Shown one piece after another: positions 14,746 to 23,148 of a stretch of 52,629 nucleotides of DNA. The stretch is from Eubacteriales bacterium. Lineage in GTDB: Bacteria; Bacillota; Clostridia; Lachnospirales; Lachnospiraceae. The position numbers and the translations under genes were made by a program. The notes beneath the pieces are model-generated. The model did no database searches. It had not been told where the DNA came from and saw nothing but the letters and a program-made list of their open reading frames with translations. The DNA lies in assembly GCA_030531555.1 (NCBI GenBank), contig JAUNNI010000014.1, forward strand, positions 1 through 52,629, in the 5' to 3' direction. How positions within the stretch are numbered: position 1 is the first letter of the stretch; each line of letters starts with the position of its first letter.

Positions 14746-15782
14746 ATGTCTGAAAACAAAAAAATGAACAGTTAAAAGACCTCGATCTTTTAAACAAAAT
14801 TGCGAAGCTTCCTGGTGGTCTTGTAATCGTTCCACTCGTAATCGCAGTTCTCATCGCAACATTTTGTCCTAACGTATTCCAGATTGGTGGATATGTTACT
14901 GCTTTATTCTATGATGGAAATGCATGTATGATGGGATTTTTCTTAATCATCTGTGGTTCCATGATCAACATTAAACAGGTTGGTATGCCTCTTTATAAAG
15001 GTGTAATTATGACTGGTACCAAGTTTGTTCTTGGATGTATTCTTGGTGTAGTTGTTGGTAAAGTTTGTGGCCCTGCAGGTTTCCTTGGTATCGCACCATT
15101 CGTTTTAATCGCTGCTATTACAAACTCCAACGGTTCCCTTTATATTTCCCTTTCCTCTCAGTTTGGTAATGCAACTGATACAGGTGCGATCTCCATTCTT
15201 TCTATGAATGATGGTCCATTCTTCACATTAGTAGCTCTTGGTGCAACAGGTCTTGCAAGTATTCCAATCATGTCCTTAGTTGCAGTACTTGTTCCACTTT
15301 TAATCGGTTTCATCTGGGGTAACATTGATGCAGGTTTCCGTAAAGCTTGTAAAGCTGCTCAGCCTATCGTAACTTTCTTCATGACAATTTCCATCGGTGC
15401 AAAATCCAGTGTCTGGACAATCGTACAGGCTGGTGTATCCGGTATCGTACTTGGTTTAATTTCCGCAGCTACAGCATTTATCTTCTTCTTCGTTATCAAT
15501 CTTCTTCTTCCAAAGAAGGAAAGAAATGCCATGGGTGCTGCAATTGGTACAACAGCATTAAACTCTGCTATGACTCCTGCAGCTGTTGCTGAAGCAGATC
15601 CATCTTATGCAAATGTGGTAGACATGGCAACAGTACAGTGTTCCACGGCTTCCATCATCACACTTTTCCTTTGCCCATTCATTACAGCAGCACTGGATAA
15701 CTATATGATGAAACATCAGAAAGGTATCTACAGTCCAGAAGGCTGGGCACATGAAAAAGCTCTTGCACATGCAAGTAAATAA
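14746..15782 (+). pseudogene. KdgT-family sugar-acid permease, frameshifted near the N terminus
   Basis: A KdgT (2-keto-3-deoxygluconate permease) family transporter, probably meant to import the C4 sugar acid. Hallmarks are PGGLVIVPLV, TNSNGSLYISL, DTGAISILSMNDGPFFT and AVAEADPSYA. A good site (GAAGGAG) and ATG at 14746 begin MSENKK, but the frame stops at TAA (14773-14775). The body continues in another frame (NEQLKDLDLLNK...) with no start codon until ATG 14928, which would lose about 60 residues and the first membrane segments. The shift falls in a run of seven A (14758-14764); one extra A restores a 345-residue protein. It could be a sequencing error, a phase-variable tract, transcriptional slippage or a real pseudogene. 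Confidence 0.8.
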
Positions 15783-15873
15783 TAGTAGAATTGTCTTTGT
15801 TAACGGAATACGAAACCAAAACAAAGAAAATCTCTATCAAAAGAAACTGTATCTCATATGATAATTAAGCCTT

Positions 15874-15895
15874 GGGAGTATAGAAATATACTCCC
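15874..15895 (+). repeat. GAAA-capped hairpin between the permease and the YcxB-like gene
   Basis: GGGAGTATA-GAAA-TATACTCCC is a perfect 9-bp stem with a GNRA-type loop. It is followed by CGGGATTTGA, not a T run, so it looks more like an mRNA stability or processing element than a terminator. Confidence 0.6.
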
Positions 15896-15931
15896 CGGGA
15901 TTTGAGCACAACGAAAAGGATAAAGATTTTT

Positions 15932-16435
15932 ATGGAAAAATTTATTGTAAACATGGATGAACAGCATTTGTTTGATTTCTTGCTGTATCATGCATACTCA
16001 AAATTTAGTGGTTTTTTAGTTAATATTCTTGGATTTGCTGTGGCAATTATGGGATTGCTTATGTATTTCACAGGCAAAATCACACAGCATCAGATTGCTT
16101 TTTTTGCAGTTGCGGCCGTTGTATTTCTTGCAATGATGCCTCTGCAACTGAAACTTAGGGCAAAAAATCAAATAAAAGCAAATATGGAATTTAATCAGCC
16201 AGTCGAATACATTTTTGATGAAATATTGGGAATTGATAGAGTAATTGGTGATGAAACAAAACATTATTCCTGGACGGAAATTCAGCGCGGTGTGGTTACC
16301 CCCAAATGCATCGGCTTGTATTTCGGTTCAGAGGATGCTCTGATTCTCCCTAAAAAAGACTTTGGATCGGCCTTTCTGCCAGTCTTTGAAATGACAGCAA
16401 AAAATCTCGGTAAAAATCACATCCGTCTGAACTAA
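15932..16435 (+). CDS. YcxB-like membrane protein
   Basis: A 167-residue protein with two hydrophobic helices (about residues 25-72: FSGFLVNILGFAVAIMGLLM and IAFFAVAAVVFLAMMPL), followed by a soluble beta-rich segment (EYIFDEILGID, YSWTEIQRGVVTPKCIGLYF, ALILPKKDFG). That topology and the SWTEI...LILPK pattern match YcxB-like proteins, whose function is unknown. The ATG at 15932 follows AAAGGA about 11 nt upstream; earlier codons are TTG-initiated and unlikely. It sits inside the sugar-acid cluster but need not belong to that pathway. Confidence 0.65.
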   Translation: MEKFIVNMDEQHLFDFLLYHAYSKFSGFLVNILGFAVAIMGLLMYFTGKITQHQIAFFAVAAVVFLAMMPLQLKLRAKNQIKANMEFNQPVEYIFDEILGIDRVIGDETKHYSWTEIQRGVVTPKCIGLYFGSEDALILPKKDFGSAFLPVFEMTAKNLGKNHIRLN

Positions 16436-16477
16436 TTAATATTCCATATGCCAGATACAAGGACGGAATGGGAGATT

Positions 16478-17254
16478 ATGGAAGAAAGAAGAGAAGCAAT
16501 TTTACAACAGGTACATCAAAAGGGAAAGGTGAATGTTGCAGATCTTAGCAAAGAGTTTGGGTGCTCTTTGGTCACAATACGTAAAGATATTCAAGCTTTG
16601 CATGATGCAGGTCTGGTGAAGCGTATCCATGGCGGGGCTGTAAGAAATCACCGGGAAGATTTAGTGAAATATGATTCGGAAAGTATTTTCCGCGATGTAG
16701 AAAAGAAGGAGAAAATCGCGAATCTTGCTTATGAGTATTTGGAGGATGAGGATATTATCATCATCGATGATGCTTCAAGTTCTTTTTATCTTGCCTTAGT
16801 AATTCTGGATCATCCGGAAAAAAGGTTAACTGTCATTACAAACTCAATTCCTGTGGCAAATGAACTGACAAGAGCAGATCACGTGGAATTATTCATGATT
16901 GGAGGACTTGTTCAAAAGAATAAAGGGACACAAATTTCAGCGACGATGGGGGAGACTGCGTTAAATAACATTAGTCAGTTTCATGTAAATAAAGCCTTTA
17001 TAGGTGTCCATAGTATCAATTTTAAAGTCGGCCTTATATCCGTAGGTTCTCCACAAATGCTCGTGAAAAAAGAAATCATGAAAGTTTCTGAAAAAGTATT
17101 TGTTCTTGCAAATAGCACAAAATTCGGCGGAAGCTACCTTTCTGTCATTTGTCCGACACAAGATGTTTATAAAATTATTACAGACGATGAGATTTCACCA
17201 GAGAATTTAGCTCTTGCAAAAGAAACAAATTGTCCTTTGGTTGTAGCTCATTAA
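16478..17254 (+). CDS. DeoR-family transcriptional regulator
   Basis: A 258-residue DeoR-type regulator. The N-terminal HTH reads REAILQQVHQKGKVNVADLS...VTIRKDIQAL...IHGGA, the DeoR signature. The C-terminal ISOCOT-fold sensor (DIIIIDDASSSFYLA, TVITNSIPVANEL, MIGGLVQ, KAFIGVHSIN) usually binds a phosphorylated sugar. I start at the ATG at 16478 (MEERREAI), preceded by GGGAG at short spacing; the ATG at 16448 has no site. Placement in the C4 sugar-acid cluster suggests that it represses that operon and responds to a phosphorylated intermediate; CGAAA-repeat sites lie upstream of pdxA2. Confidence 0.88.
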   Translation: MEERREAILQQVHQKGKVNVADLSKEFGCSLVTIRKDIQALHDAGLVKRIHGGAVRNHREDLVKYDSESIFRDVEKKEKIANLAYEYLEDEDIIIIDDASSSFYLALVILDHPEKRLTVITNSIPVANELTRADHVELFMIGGLVQKNKGTQISATMGETALNNISQFHVNKAFIGVHSINFKVGLISVGSPQMLVKKEIMKVSEKVFVLANSTKFGGSYLSVICPTQDVYKIITDDEISPENLALAKETNCPLVVAH

Positions 17255-17269
17255 TTAAGAATTGAAAAT

Positions 17270-18205
17270 ATGAATCTTAGTATACTTTTAGCCCAGCAGA
17301 TCATGGTCATGGCGATTATGATCTGTCTGGGATTCCTTTTTACAAAATTAAAATTAATATCTTTTGAAAGTAGCAAATATTTATCACAGTTGTGTTTATA
17401 TATCATTGTTCCCTGTATGTTGATAAACTCATTTCAGATTGAGTTTTCTGTAGAGAAAGCAAAAGGATTTTTACTTGCCTTTATTGCGGCGATTCTCTCC
17501 CATATCGCTTTGCTGATTTTTGGAAAAATAATAGGGAAAGCCTTCCATTTTTCTGGAGTGGAGAGGGCATCCTTTATCTATACAAATGCTGGGAATCTGA
17601 TTGTTCCGGTTGTTACCTATGTGCTGGGAAAAGAATATACCTTTTATTGTTCTGCATTTATGATGGTTCAGATTTTCCTTATGTGGACACATTGTATTAG
17701 CCTGGTCACAGAGGTGCCATGCTATGACCTGAGAAAAATTATGATAAATCCATGCATTATAAGTACACTGTTGGGAATGTTTCTGTTTTTTATGGGGATA
17801 AAACTTCCCGATATGGTCGGTCAGGCGGTGGGACGTATCGCCGATTGCATCGGCCCAATCAGTATGATCATTGTTGGAATACTGATTGCTTCCGCAGATC
17901 TTAAAAGAGTATTTCTTCGTGGCAAATCCTGGATTTTATCCCTTTTCCGATTGTTGGTCTTTCCAGTACTCATAGTGTTTATTCTTTCTCTGTCTCATGT
18001 GACTACCATCATGCATGATGCAGATAAAATATTATTTGTAACATTTCTTGCATTGGCAGCACCATCTGCTTCGACCGTAACACAGATGGCAAGCCTTCAT
18101 AATAAAAATGAGGTCCTGGCTGGAAGCGTAAATATCATGACAGTTATTTTATGCATCATTACAATGCCTTTGGTGACGATGGTTTATCAATATTTTTGTA
18201 TGTAA
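17270..18205 (+). CDS. AEC-family (auxin efflux carrier-type) transporter
   Basis: A 311-residue integral membrane protein with about ten hydrophobic segments in two inverted halves, as in the AEC family (MleP/YfdV types that move malate or other carboxylates). Typical features are GFLFTKLKLIS, LCLYIIVPCMLINSF, the discontinuous-helix YTNAGNLIVPVV and LAAPSASTVTQMAS near the end. It starts 15 bp after the DeoR stop with only a weak ribosome site, so it may depend on coupling to deoR translation. With the KdgT-like permease disrupted, this could be the working carboxylate transporter of the cluster; that is inference. Confidence 0.82.
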   Translation: MNLSILLAQQIMVMAIMICLGFLFTKLKLISFESSKYLSQLCLYIIVPCMLINSFQIEFSVEKAKGFLLAFIAAILSHIALLIFGKIIGKAFHFSGVERASFIYTNAGNLIVPVVTYVLGKEYTFYCSAFMMVQIFLMWTHCISLVTEVPCYDLRKIMINPCIISTLLGMFLFFMGIKLPDMVGQAVGRIADCIGPISMIIVGILIASADLKRVFLRGKSWILSLFRLLVFPVLIVFILSLSHVTTIMHDADKILFVTFLALAAPSASTVTQMASLHNKNEVLAGSVNIMTVILCIITMPLVTMVYQYFCM

Positions 18206-18247
18206 AGTAAAATAGAAGATTATTGTGAAGGCAACACTCTAACCGAT

Positions 18248-18305
18248 AAAACCCCTTAAGTAGATTTGGGCATTAAGATTCCAAATTTACCTAAGGGGTT
18301 TTTGT
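18248..18305 (+). terminator. Terminator of the C4 sugar-acid cluster
   Basis: AAAACCCCTTAAG... (18248-18269) pairs with ...CTAAGGGGTTTT (18281-18302) across about 22 bp with two G.U pairs. It closes on an 11-nt loop and continues into T5. Confidence 0.88.
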
Positions 18306-18345
18306 TCGTTCGATATGGGTGAGAGAGGAATATTTTAAAATTATC

Positions 18346-18399
18346 TTGACATCCTTCTTGGTTATGTGTACTATTAGTGTACTAGCACAAATAATACAC
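18346..18399 (+). promoter_or_regulatory. Promoter and YtrA-type operator of the GntR/ABC operon
   Basis: TTGACA (18346-18351), a 17-bp spacer and TACTAT (18369-18374). GTGTACTA occurs twice 11 bp apart (18366-18373 and 18377-18384), overlapping the -10 and start site, and an inverted TACAC follows at 18395-18399. This is the usual arrangement for autorepression by a YtrA-type GntR protein. Confidence 0.65.
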
Positions 18400-18489
18400 A
18401 TGATACAGCTGCGATATAGATGATATACAATGGATCTTTATCAAGCACAAAAACCCATACCAATCAAAGAAAGGAGTGGATGCGAATCT

Positions 18490-18864
18490 ATGATTATCCT
18501 GGATTATAGTGATAAACGTCCGATTTACGAGCAAATCGTGGAAAAGATGCAGAATCTGATTCTTAACGGTGTGTTCGAGCCGGATAGCAAGCTTCCCTCG
18601 GTAAGAAGTCTGGCTGTGCATCTTTCGATTAATCCGAATACGATTCAGAAAGCTTATGGCGAGCTGGAGAGACAGGGATTTATCTACCCCGTCAAGGGCA
18701 GGGGGAATTTCGTTCAGAATGTTGGAAATCTGGCGCAAAAAGAGAGAGAGAAAGTCATGAAAGACATGGAAGAGCAATTGAAGCAGTGCCGAAAGCTTGG
18801 AATTGAGAAAGAAACAATTCTAAAGGCAGTTGAGCAGTGCTATAAGGAGGACTTTTATGATTGA
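18490..18864 (+). CDS. GntR-family regulator, YtrA subfamily
   Basis: A 124-residue short GntR regulator of the YtrA subfamily: one winged HTH (RPIYEQIVEKMQNLILNG, LPSVRSLAVHLSINPNTIQKAY, ERQGFIYPVKGRGNFV) plus a short C-terminal helical dimerisation tail and no ligand domain. Such regulators sit in front of ABC exporters and repress them until cell-envelope or antibiotic stress. The ATG at 18490 gives the canonical MIILDYSD start; AAAGGAG lies about 12 nt upstream, a long spacing. The stop overlaps the ABC ATPase start by 8 bp. Confidence 0.9.
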   Translation: MIILDYSDKRPIYEQIVEKMQNLILNGVFEPDSKLPSVRSLAVHLSINPNTIQKAYGELERQGFIYPVKGRGNFVQNVGNLAQKEREKVMKDMEEQLKQCRKLGIEKETILKAVEQCYKEDFYD

Positions 18865-19756
18865 AGTAAAGAATGTTGAGAAAAGTTTTGGTGATGTGAA
18901 AGCGGTTGACCACATTTCCCTTGATGTGCAGGATCATTTTGTTTTCGGTATGCTTGGGACCAATGGTGCCGGAAAAAGTACCCTTCTTCGTATGATGGCA
19001 GGCGTATTGAAAGCAGATCAAGGTAATGTTCTTTTGGATGGGGAAGCGGTTTATGATAATCCCAAGGCGAAAGGACAGATCTTCTATATTTCCGATGAGC
19101 AGTTCTTTTTCCCCAATGCAACCATCGAAGATATGGAACATTTTTATGAAATTTATTATCCAGATTTTGATAAAGAGAAATTCCAGCGTTTTATTGAAAG
19201 TTTTGATTTGCCGGTAGGACGAAAAATCAACGGTTTTTCCAAAGGAATGAAAAAACAGCTTTCTCTGCTTCTTGGAATCTGCAGCAATGCCAGATATCTT
19301 CTGTGTGACGAAACATTTGATGGGCTGGACCCGGTGGTTCGACAGAGTATCAAAAGTATCTTTGCAGCAGAGATGGATGAGAGAGAATTTACACCGATTA
19401 TTGCATCTCATAATTTGCGTGAGCTGGAAGATATTTGTGACCATGTGGGACTTCTTCATAAGGGAGGCATTCTTCTTTCCAAGGATCTTGAGGAAATGAA
19501 ATGTCAGCTTCACCGTATCCAGTTTGTTGCACAGGGATGTTCCAGTGAGGAAATCAATCGTATTTTTGATGTGGTTCAGTATAAGACATCTGGAAAACTG
19601 GTGACACTGACGGTACGAGGAGAAGAGGAAGAAATCATGGAGACTTTAGCTTCTTTAAAACCGATCTATTACGAGATGCTCCCACTTTCCCTAGAAGAAA
19701 TCTTTATCAGCGAAACGGAGGTAGTTGGTTATGACGTCAAAAATCTCATTTTCTAG
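18857..19756 (+). CDS. ABC transporter ATP-binding protein (YtrB-like)
   Basis: A 299-residue ABC ATPase. Walker A is GTNGAGKST (34-42), the signature FSKGMKKQ, Walker B ARYLLCDETFDGLDP (DET in place of the usual DEP), then a conserved switch His in IIASHNLRELED. A perfect AAGGAGG lies 6 nt before the ATG at 18857, which overlaps the regulator's end. It pairs with the large permease gene starting inside its own 3' end. Likely role: energising efflux of an antibiotic or lipid, or a bacitracin/lantibiotic response; the substrate is unknown. Confidence 0.92.
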   Translation: MIEVKNVEKSFGDVKAVDHISLDVQDHFVFGMLGTNGAGKSTLLRMMAGVLKADQGNVLLDGEAVYDNPKAKGQIFYISDEQFFFPNATIEDMEHFYEIYYPDFDKEKFQRFIESFDLPVGRKINGFSKGMKKQLSLLLGICSNARYLLCDETFDGLDPVVRQSIKSIFAAEMDEREFTPIIASHNLRELEDICDHVGLLHKGGILLSKDLEEMKCQLHRIQFVAQGCSSEEINRIFDVVQYKTSGKLVTLTVRGEEEEIMETLASLKPIYYEMLPLSLEEIFISETEVVGYDVKNLIF

Positions 19757-21686
19757 ATTAAGAATCGAAGATTTAAAACATCGATTAAGCATGATTATCA
19801 TCAGCTTTTTCCTGTTTTTTATGAGCGATATTTTATATTATCTGACTTTACAAAGTTACATTCACAGCGAAGATTACAGGATTGTTGAGGAATTTGTCCG
19901 TGTATTTGCAAGTGGCTCTTATTGGCAGGTTTACATTATCATTTCCTTGGCAGCTTTGCTGGGAATCAATGCATTTCATTTTCTGCATAACCGCTCCAGA
20001 GTGGATTTTCAGATGTCCTTGCCAATTAGCAGAAGAAAACATTTTTGGATGATTGCATCCAATGGATTTTTGATCTTTTTCCTGCCGTTTCTTTTATCCA
20101 TTCTGGTGCAGACACTGATTACTACAGCACTTGGAGTTATGCGTGCTGGCTACTTCACCTGGATAGTAAAAGGATTTGTAAGCGGACTTTTGACCTTCTT
20201 TTTAATCTATTTCCTTATGGCGGTATGCATGCTTTTAACTGGTCAGATTTATGTGGCGCTTATGGCATTTTTGGTGTTTCAGTCCTATACCTTTGTTGTA
20301 ATAAGATTGGTATTGGAAACGTTATCCACTTCCTTCTTCCAGACTTATCGTGTGATGGCAGATGGAATGGATACTATCTTTAAAATGCTGTCACCTTTCA
20401 TGGTCTGCGTTACAATGGTAGAAAATTATTCTATAACCTGTCTTGTTGCGGCAATTCTTTGGATTTTTGTTTTGATTCTGGCAAGTTACTGGCTTTTTCA
20501 GATTCGTCCGGCAGAAAGTGCAGGGGTTGCCATGGCATTTTCCCGCGGTAAGCTTCTGATAAAGACCATGATTACGGTTCCTATGGGTATTGTTGTCGGC
20601 CTTTTCTTAAGCAGTGTGGCTGGCCTGGAAAATGGAATTCTCCTTTATCTTGGAAGTATCCTTGGTGGTGTGATCTTCCACGGAATTATCGAATGCATCT
20701 ATCAAAATGATATAAGAGCTCTCTGGTCCCATAGAAAACATTTGCTTGCAAATCTTATTCTGATTGTGGCTGTAATTCTTGTATTTGATGTGGATTTGAT
20801 TGGTTACGACAGTTATTGTCCGAAGGCAGAACAATTAGAGGGCATAAAAATTGAGCAAAGCGGTGCATCCTTTACGGAATATTTCGAAGCGCAGGAAGAA
20901 AGAAATATCCAATTGAGCAATGAAAATTGTGAAAAAATCATTGACAAGCTGCAGGAAATTATCGAGAAAAACAAAAATAATAATGTTCTGCAAGCTGATG
21001 ACAATATATATTATGTGAATGTCGATTACTATAAGGAGAATGGCAAAAAGATAAAACGTACTTATAAGATCCATGAAGAAGATCATGATAGTCTGTTAGA
21101 TTTATTGTATGATACGGAAGAGTATCGCCATAATATATATCGAATCTACAGTACAGATGCAGAAAAGATCATTGATATTAAGGTTTGTCATCCTGAGATG
21201 GTGGGATTCCCTGCTTTGAGTGACGCGGAGCAAAAGGAATTGCTCTCTATCCTTAAGGAAGAATGGGATCAGATGACTTATGAAAAGATGAAAAAGGAAT
21301 ATCCGATTGCAACCATTGAAATATCATATTCTCTTAGTGGCAGTGGCATTCAAGATGCGGTTGAGAATTATAGTGTTTATCCAGAATTTACAAAGACAAT
21401 TGCTTTTATGAAGGCTCATGATTGTAAGATGGGTGCCAGTGCGGCGAATCTTAAACTGATTAATCTGCAGGTTGTCAAATACAATGATACTGGAGAAAAT
21501 AATGAAGTACTTATAACCGATCAAGACAAGATTAATGCGGTGAAGGATAAGCTTTATTATCAGGAACTTCGTGGGAATTCATATTCATTGAGAAAGGTTG
21601 TGGGCGATATTTATGCGAGAGATAATCGCAATCAAGAATATTTATTATATGCAGATCAAGAGACGATGGATTTTTTATTAAAATAA
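19731..21686 (+). CDS. ABC transporter permease, large with soluble C-terminal domain
   Basis: A 651-residue permease with about ten N-terminal hydrophobic segments (residues about 20-365, including RVDFQMSLPISRRKHF, a motif seen in YtrC/D-like permeases), then a long hydrophilic segment (about 370-640) that would lie outside the membrane. GGAGGT lies 8 nt before the ATG at 19731, inside the end of the ATPase gene (26-bp overlap), so translation is coupled. The C-terminal region resembles a stress-sensing ectodomain in position but I do not recognise a named domain. The operon ends in the terminator at 21731. Confidence 0.85.
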   Translation: MTSKISFSRLRIEDLKHRLSMIIISFFLFFMSDILYYLTLQSYIHSEDYRIVEEFVRVFASGSYWQVYIIISLAALLGINAFHFLHNRSRVDFQMSLPISRRKHFWMIASNGFLIFFLPFLLSILVQTLITTALGVMRAGYFTWIVKGFVSGLLTFFLIYFLMAVCMLLTGQIYVALMAFLVFQSYTFVVIRLVLETLSTSFFQTYRVMADGMDTIFKMLSPFMVCVTMVENYSITCLVAAILWIFVLILASYWLFQIRPAESAGVAMAFSRGKLLIKTMITVPMGIVVGLFLSSVAGLENGILLYLGSILGGVIFHGIIECIYQNDIRALWSHRKHLLANLILIVAVILVFDVDLIGYDSYCPKAEQLEGIKIEQSGASFTEYFEAQEERNIQLSNENCEKIIDKLQEIIEKNKNNNVLQADDNIYYVNVDYYKENGKKIKRTYKIHEEDHDSLLDLLYDTEEYRHNIYRIYSTDAEKIIDIKVCHPEMVGFPALSDAEQKELLSILKEEWDQMTYEKMKKEYPIATIEISYSLSGSGIQDAVENYSVYPEFTKTIAFMKAHDCKMGASAANLKLINLQVVKYNDTGENNEVLITDQDKINAVKDKLYYQELRGNSYSLRKVVGDIYARDNRNQEYLLYADQETMDFLLK

Positions 21687-21730
21687 GATGCTTTGTAATA
21701 TATGGAGTCAAAGCATAGATACGACTTTCG

Positions 21731-21772
21731 AAAGGGTAAAGGATTCTTTTCAAAAATCCTTTACCCTTTTGT
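21731..21772. terminator. Terminator between the ABC operon and nth
   Basis: AAAGGGTAAAGGATT (21731-21745) pairs perfectly with AATCCTTTACCCTTT (21755-21769) around a 9-nt loop, followed by TG and T-rich sequence. The convergent nth gene ends at 21773, so it can serve both strands. Confidence 0.9.
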
Positions 21773-22492
21773 TTAGTTTTTTGTGTTTTTTCCTTTATTT
21801 GCCGCCGTTGTTTTTGCGGCAACTTTTCTTTTCTCCTGGAGCGTTTTTTGCTTTGCTAATTTTGGATATTCTCTGCAAATATCCTGGAGAACACATTTAT
21901 CACAATATGGTGCCGTTCTTGCCGTGCAGATTGCTCGCCCGTGGTAGACAAGACGATGGCAGAAATCGCTGCCTTCTTCTGGTGGGATAATCTTCCAGAG
22001 AGCCATTTCTACCTTTTTTGGATCCTTTTCGTCATCTACCAAACCGATGCGGTTGCAAAGGCGGATACAGTGGGTATCGGTTACGATGGCTGGCTTATGG
22101 AAAACATCTCCCATGATAAGATTGGCGCTTTTTCGGCCAACACCTGGCAGTTTCAGAAGATCATCCATATTATCGGGAACCTTTCCATCGAATTCGTCAC
22201 GGAGCATGCGCATACATTTACTGATATCACGTGCTTTGCTGCGACCAAGACCACATGGTTTTACGATGGCCTCGATATCTTCCGGTTCTGCCGCTGCCAG
22301 TTCCAAAATACCTGGATATTTGGCAAATAATCCTTCCACAACCACATTAACACGTTCGTCGGTACACTGTGCAGCAAGACGAACGCTAACCAGTAATTTC
22401 CAGGCTTCATTATAATCTAAAGTACAGTCTGCATCAGGATATTCTGCTTTCAGTCGTTCGATACAGATGGCTGCACGTTCTTTTTTTCTCAT
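21773..22492 (-). CDS. nth: Endonuclease III
   Basis: Base-excision repair DNA glycosylase/AP lyase for oxidised pyrimidines, 239 residues. It has the helix-hairpin-helix LPGVGRKSANLI with the catalytic Lys, the catalytic Asp in VTDTHCIRLCNRIGL, and the 4Fe-4S cluster ligands C-x6-C-x2-C-x5-C in CTARTAPYCDKCVLQDIC. A Lys/Ala-rich tail of about 25 residues follows the cluster. GAGGTGA precedes the ATG by 6 nt. It is monocistronic on the minus strand. Confidence 0.97.
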   Translation of the reverse strand: MRKKERAAICIERLKAEYPDADCTLDYNEAWKLLVSVRLAAQCTDERVNVVVEGLFAKYPGILELAAAEPEDIEAIVKPCGLGRSKARDISKCMRMLRDEFDGKVPDNMDDLLKLPGVGRKSANLIMGDVFHKPAIVTDTHCIRLCNRIGLVDDEKDPKKVEMALWKIIPPEEGSDFCHRLVYHGRAICTARTAPYCDKCVLQDICREYPKLAKQKTLQEKRKVAAKTTAANKGKNTKN

Positions 22493-22537
22493 GAATTGTC
22501 ACCTCGTAGTTAAACTATATTTTTATATGATGGGAAT

Positions 22538-22559
22538 CAAGAACGCCTTAGCGTTCTTG
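22538..22559. repeat. CAAGAA/TTCTTG-family hairpin upstream of nth
   Basis: CAAGAACGC-CTTA-GCGTTCTTG is a perfect 9-bp stem with a 4-nt loop, about 46 bp before the nth start on the minus strand. It has the same arm core as hairpins in the mscL leader and upstream of 45295. No T tract follows. Confidence 0.65.
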
Positions 22560-22649
22560 GTTTCATTATACATGAATTGAAGTATATTTTCGAGAAAAAA
22601 TGCAAGTGGTAGGAGAGGATAAGTTACTTTCTGGTGTTGGGGCATAAGT

Positions 22650-22920
22650 TGCTCCATTCATTATTCTATACCCAAAATATAGTTGCTGCTTTGCCGTTTT
22701 GGGTATATTCCTTTTTATCTCTTGTCAAATACCCGCAGAATCACTAAAAACAACATTTTTCTTGGTATAGTACGTTAATTTCAATACGTTATACCCATCT
22801 ACTGCAAAAAAGGTCTTTTTTGTTGGTATAATTTCCTTTTTTCTTTGTCCTATACCCAATCGACACCGAGAAGCTTGTGATTTGGATAATTTGAGCTCAT
22901 TTTTCTTTCTTATGCCCAAA
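22650..22920 (-). repeat. Array D of the 60-62 bp GGGTA/TACC repeat family, inverted (5 units)
   Basis: On the plus strand the cores read TACCC at about 22669, 22730, 22792 and 22853, and TGCCC at 22913: steps of about 61, 62, 61 and 60 bp. On the minus strand each unit begins TTGGGTATA and has TATACCAA or TATACCCAAA about 30 bp on. The leading minus-strand unit contains TGAGCTCA (22892-22899) with flanks AAATTATCCAAATC matching the GAGCTC unit of array A. It fills much of the 656-bp spacer between nth and purC; the remainder holds only the nth-side hairpin and the purC promoter. Confidence 0.8.
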
Positions 22921-23046
22921 CAATCCTCCAAGAACGAGCGGATAAGAGAGCAGACAGCGATGGGGAGAAACCAAGAAAATGCATGAAAATATGCATATTA
23001 TCTGAAAAAAAGAAAAAAATGAAGGATTTATTGTTTGGAATTCGAA

Positions 23047-23075
23047 TTGTTTTCTAAAATTACATGTAGTACAAT
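23047..23075 (+). promoter_or_regulatory. purC promoter
   Basis: TTGTTT (23047-23052), a 17-bp spacer and TACAAT (23070-23075), 73 bp before the start codon. GGGAGTTATCCC in the leader could form a small hairpin. No purine riboswitch core was recognised. Confidence 0.55.
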
Positions 23076-23148
23076 TGAGACGATATATAAGTAAATTAGG
23101 GAGTTATCCCATAAAAACAATCGTATTCAAAGAAAAGGATGATAAAAG

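Noticed and set aside
14758-14764. Canonical -1 programmed ribosomal frameshift site
   Set aside because: The tract reads C AAA AAA A in the zero frame, so the P-site codon would have to re-pair with CAA; there is no obvious stem-loop or pseudoknot right after it. Indel or transcriptional slippage fits better.
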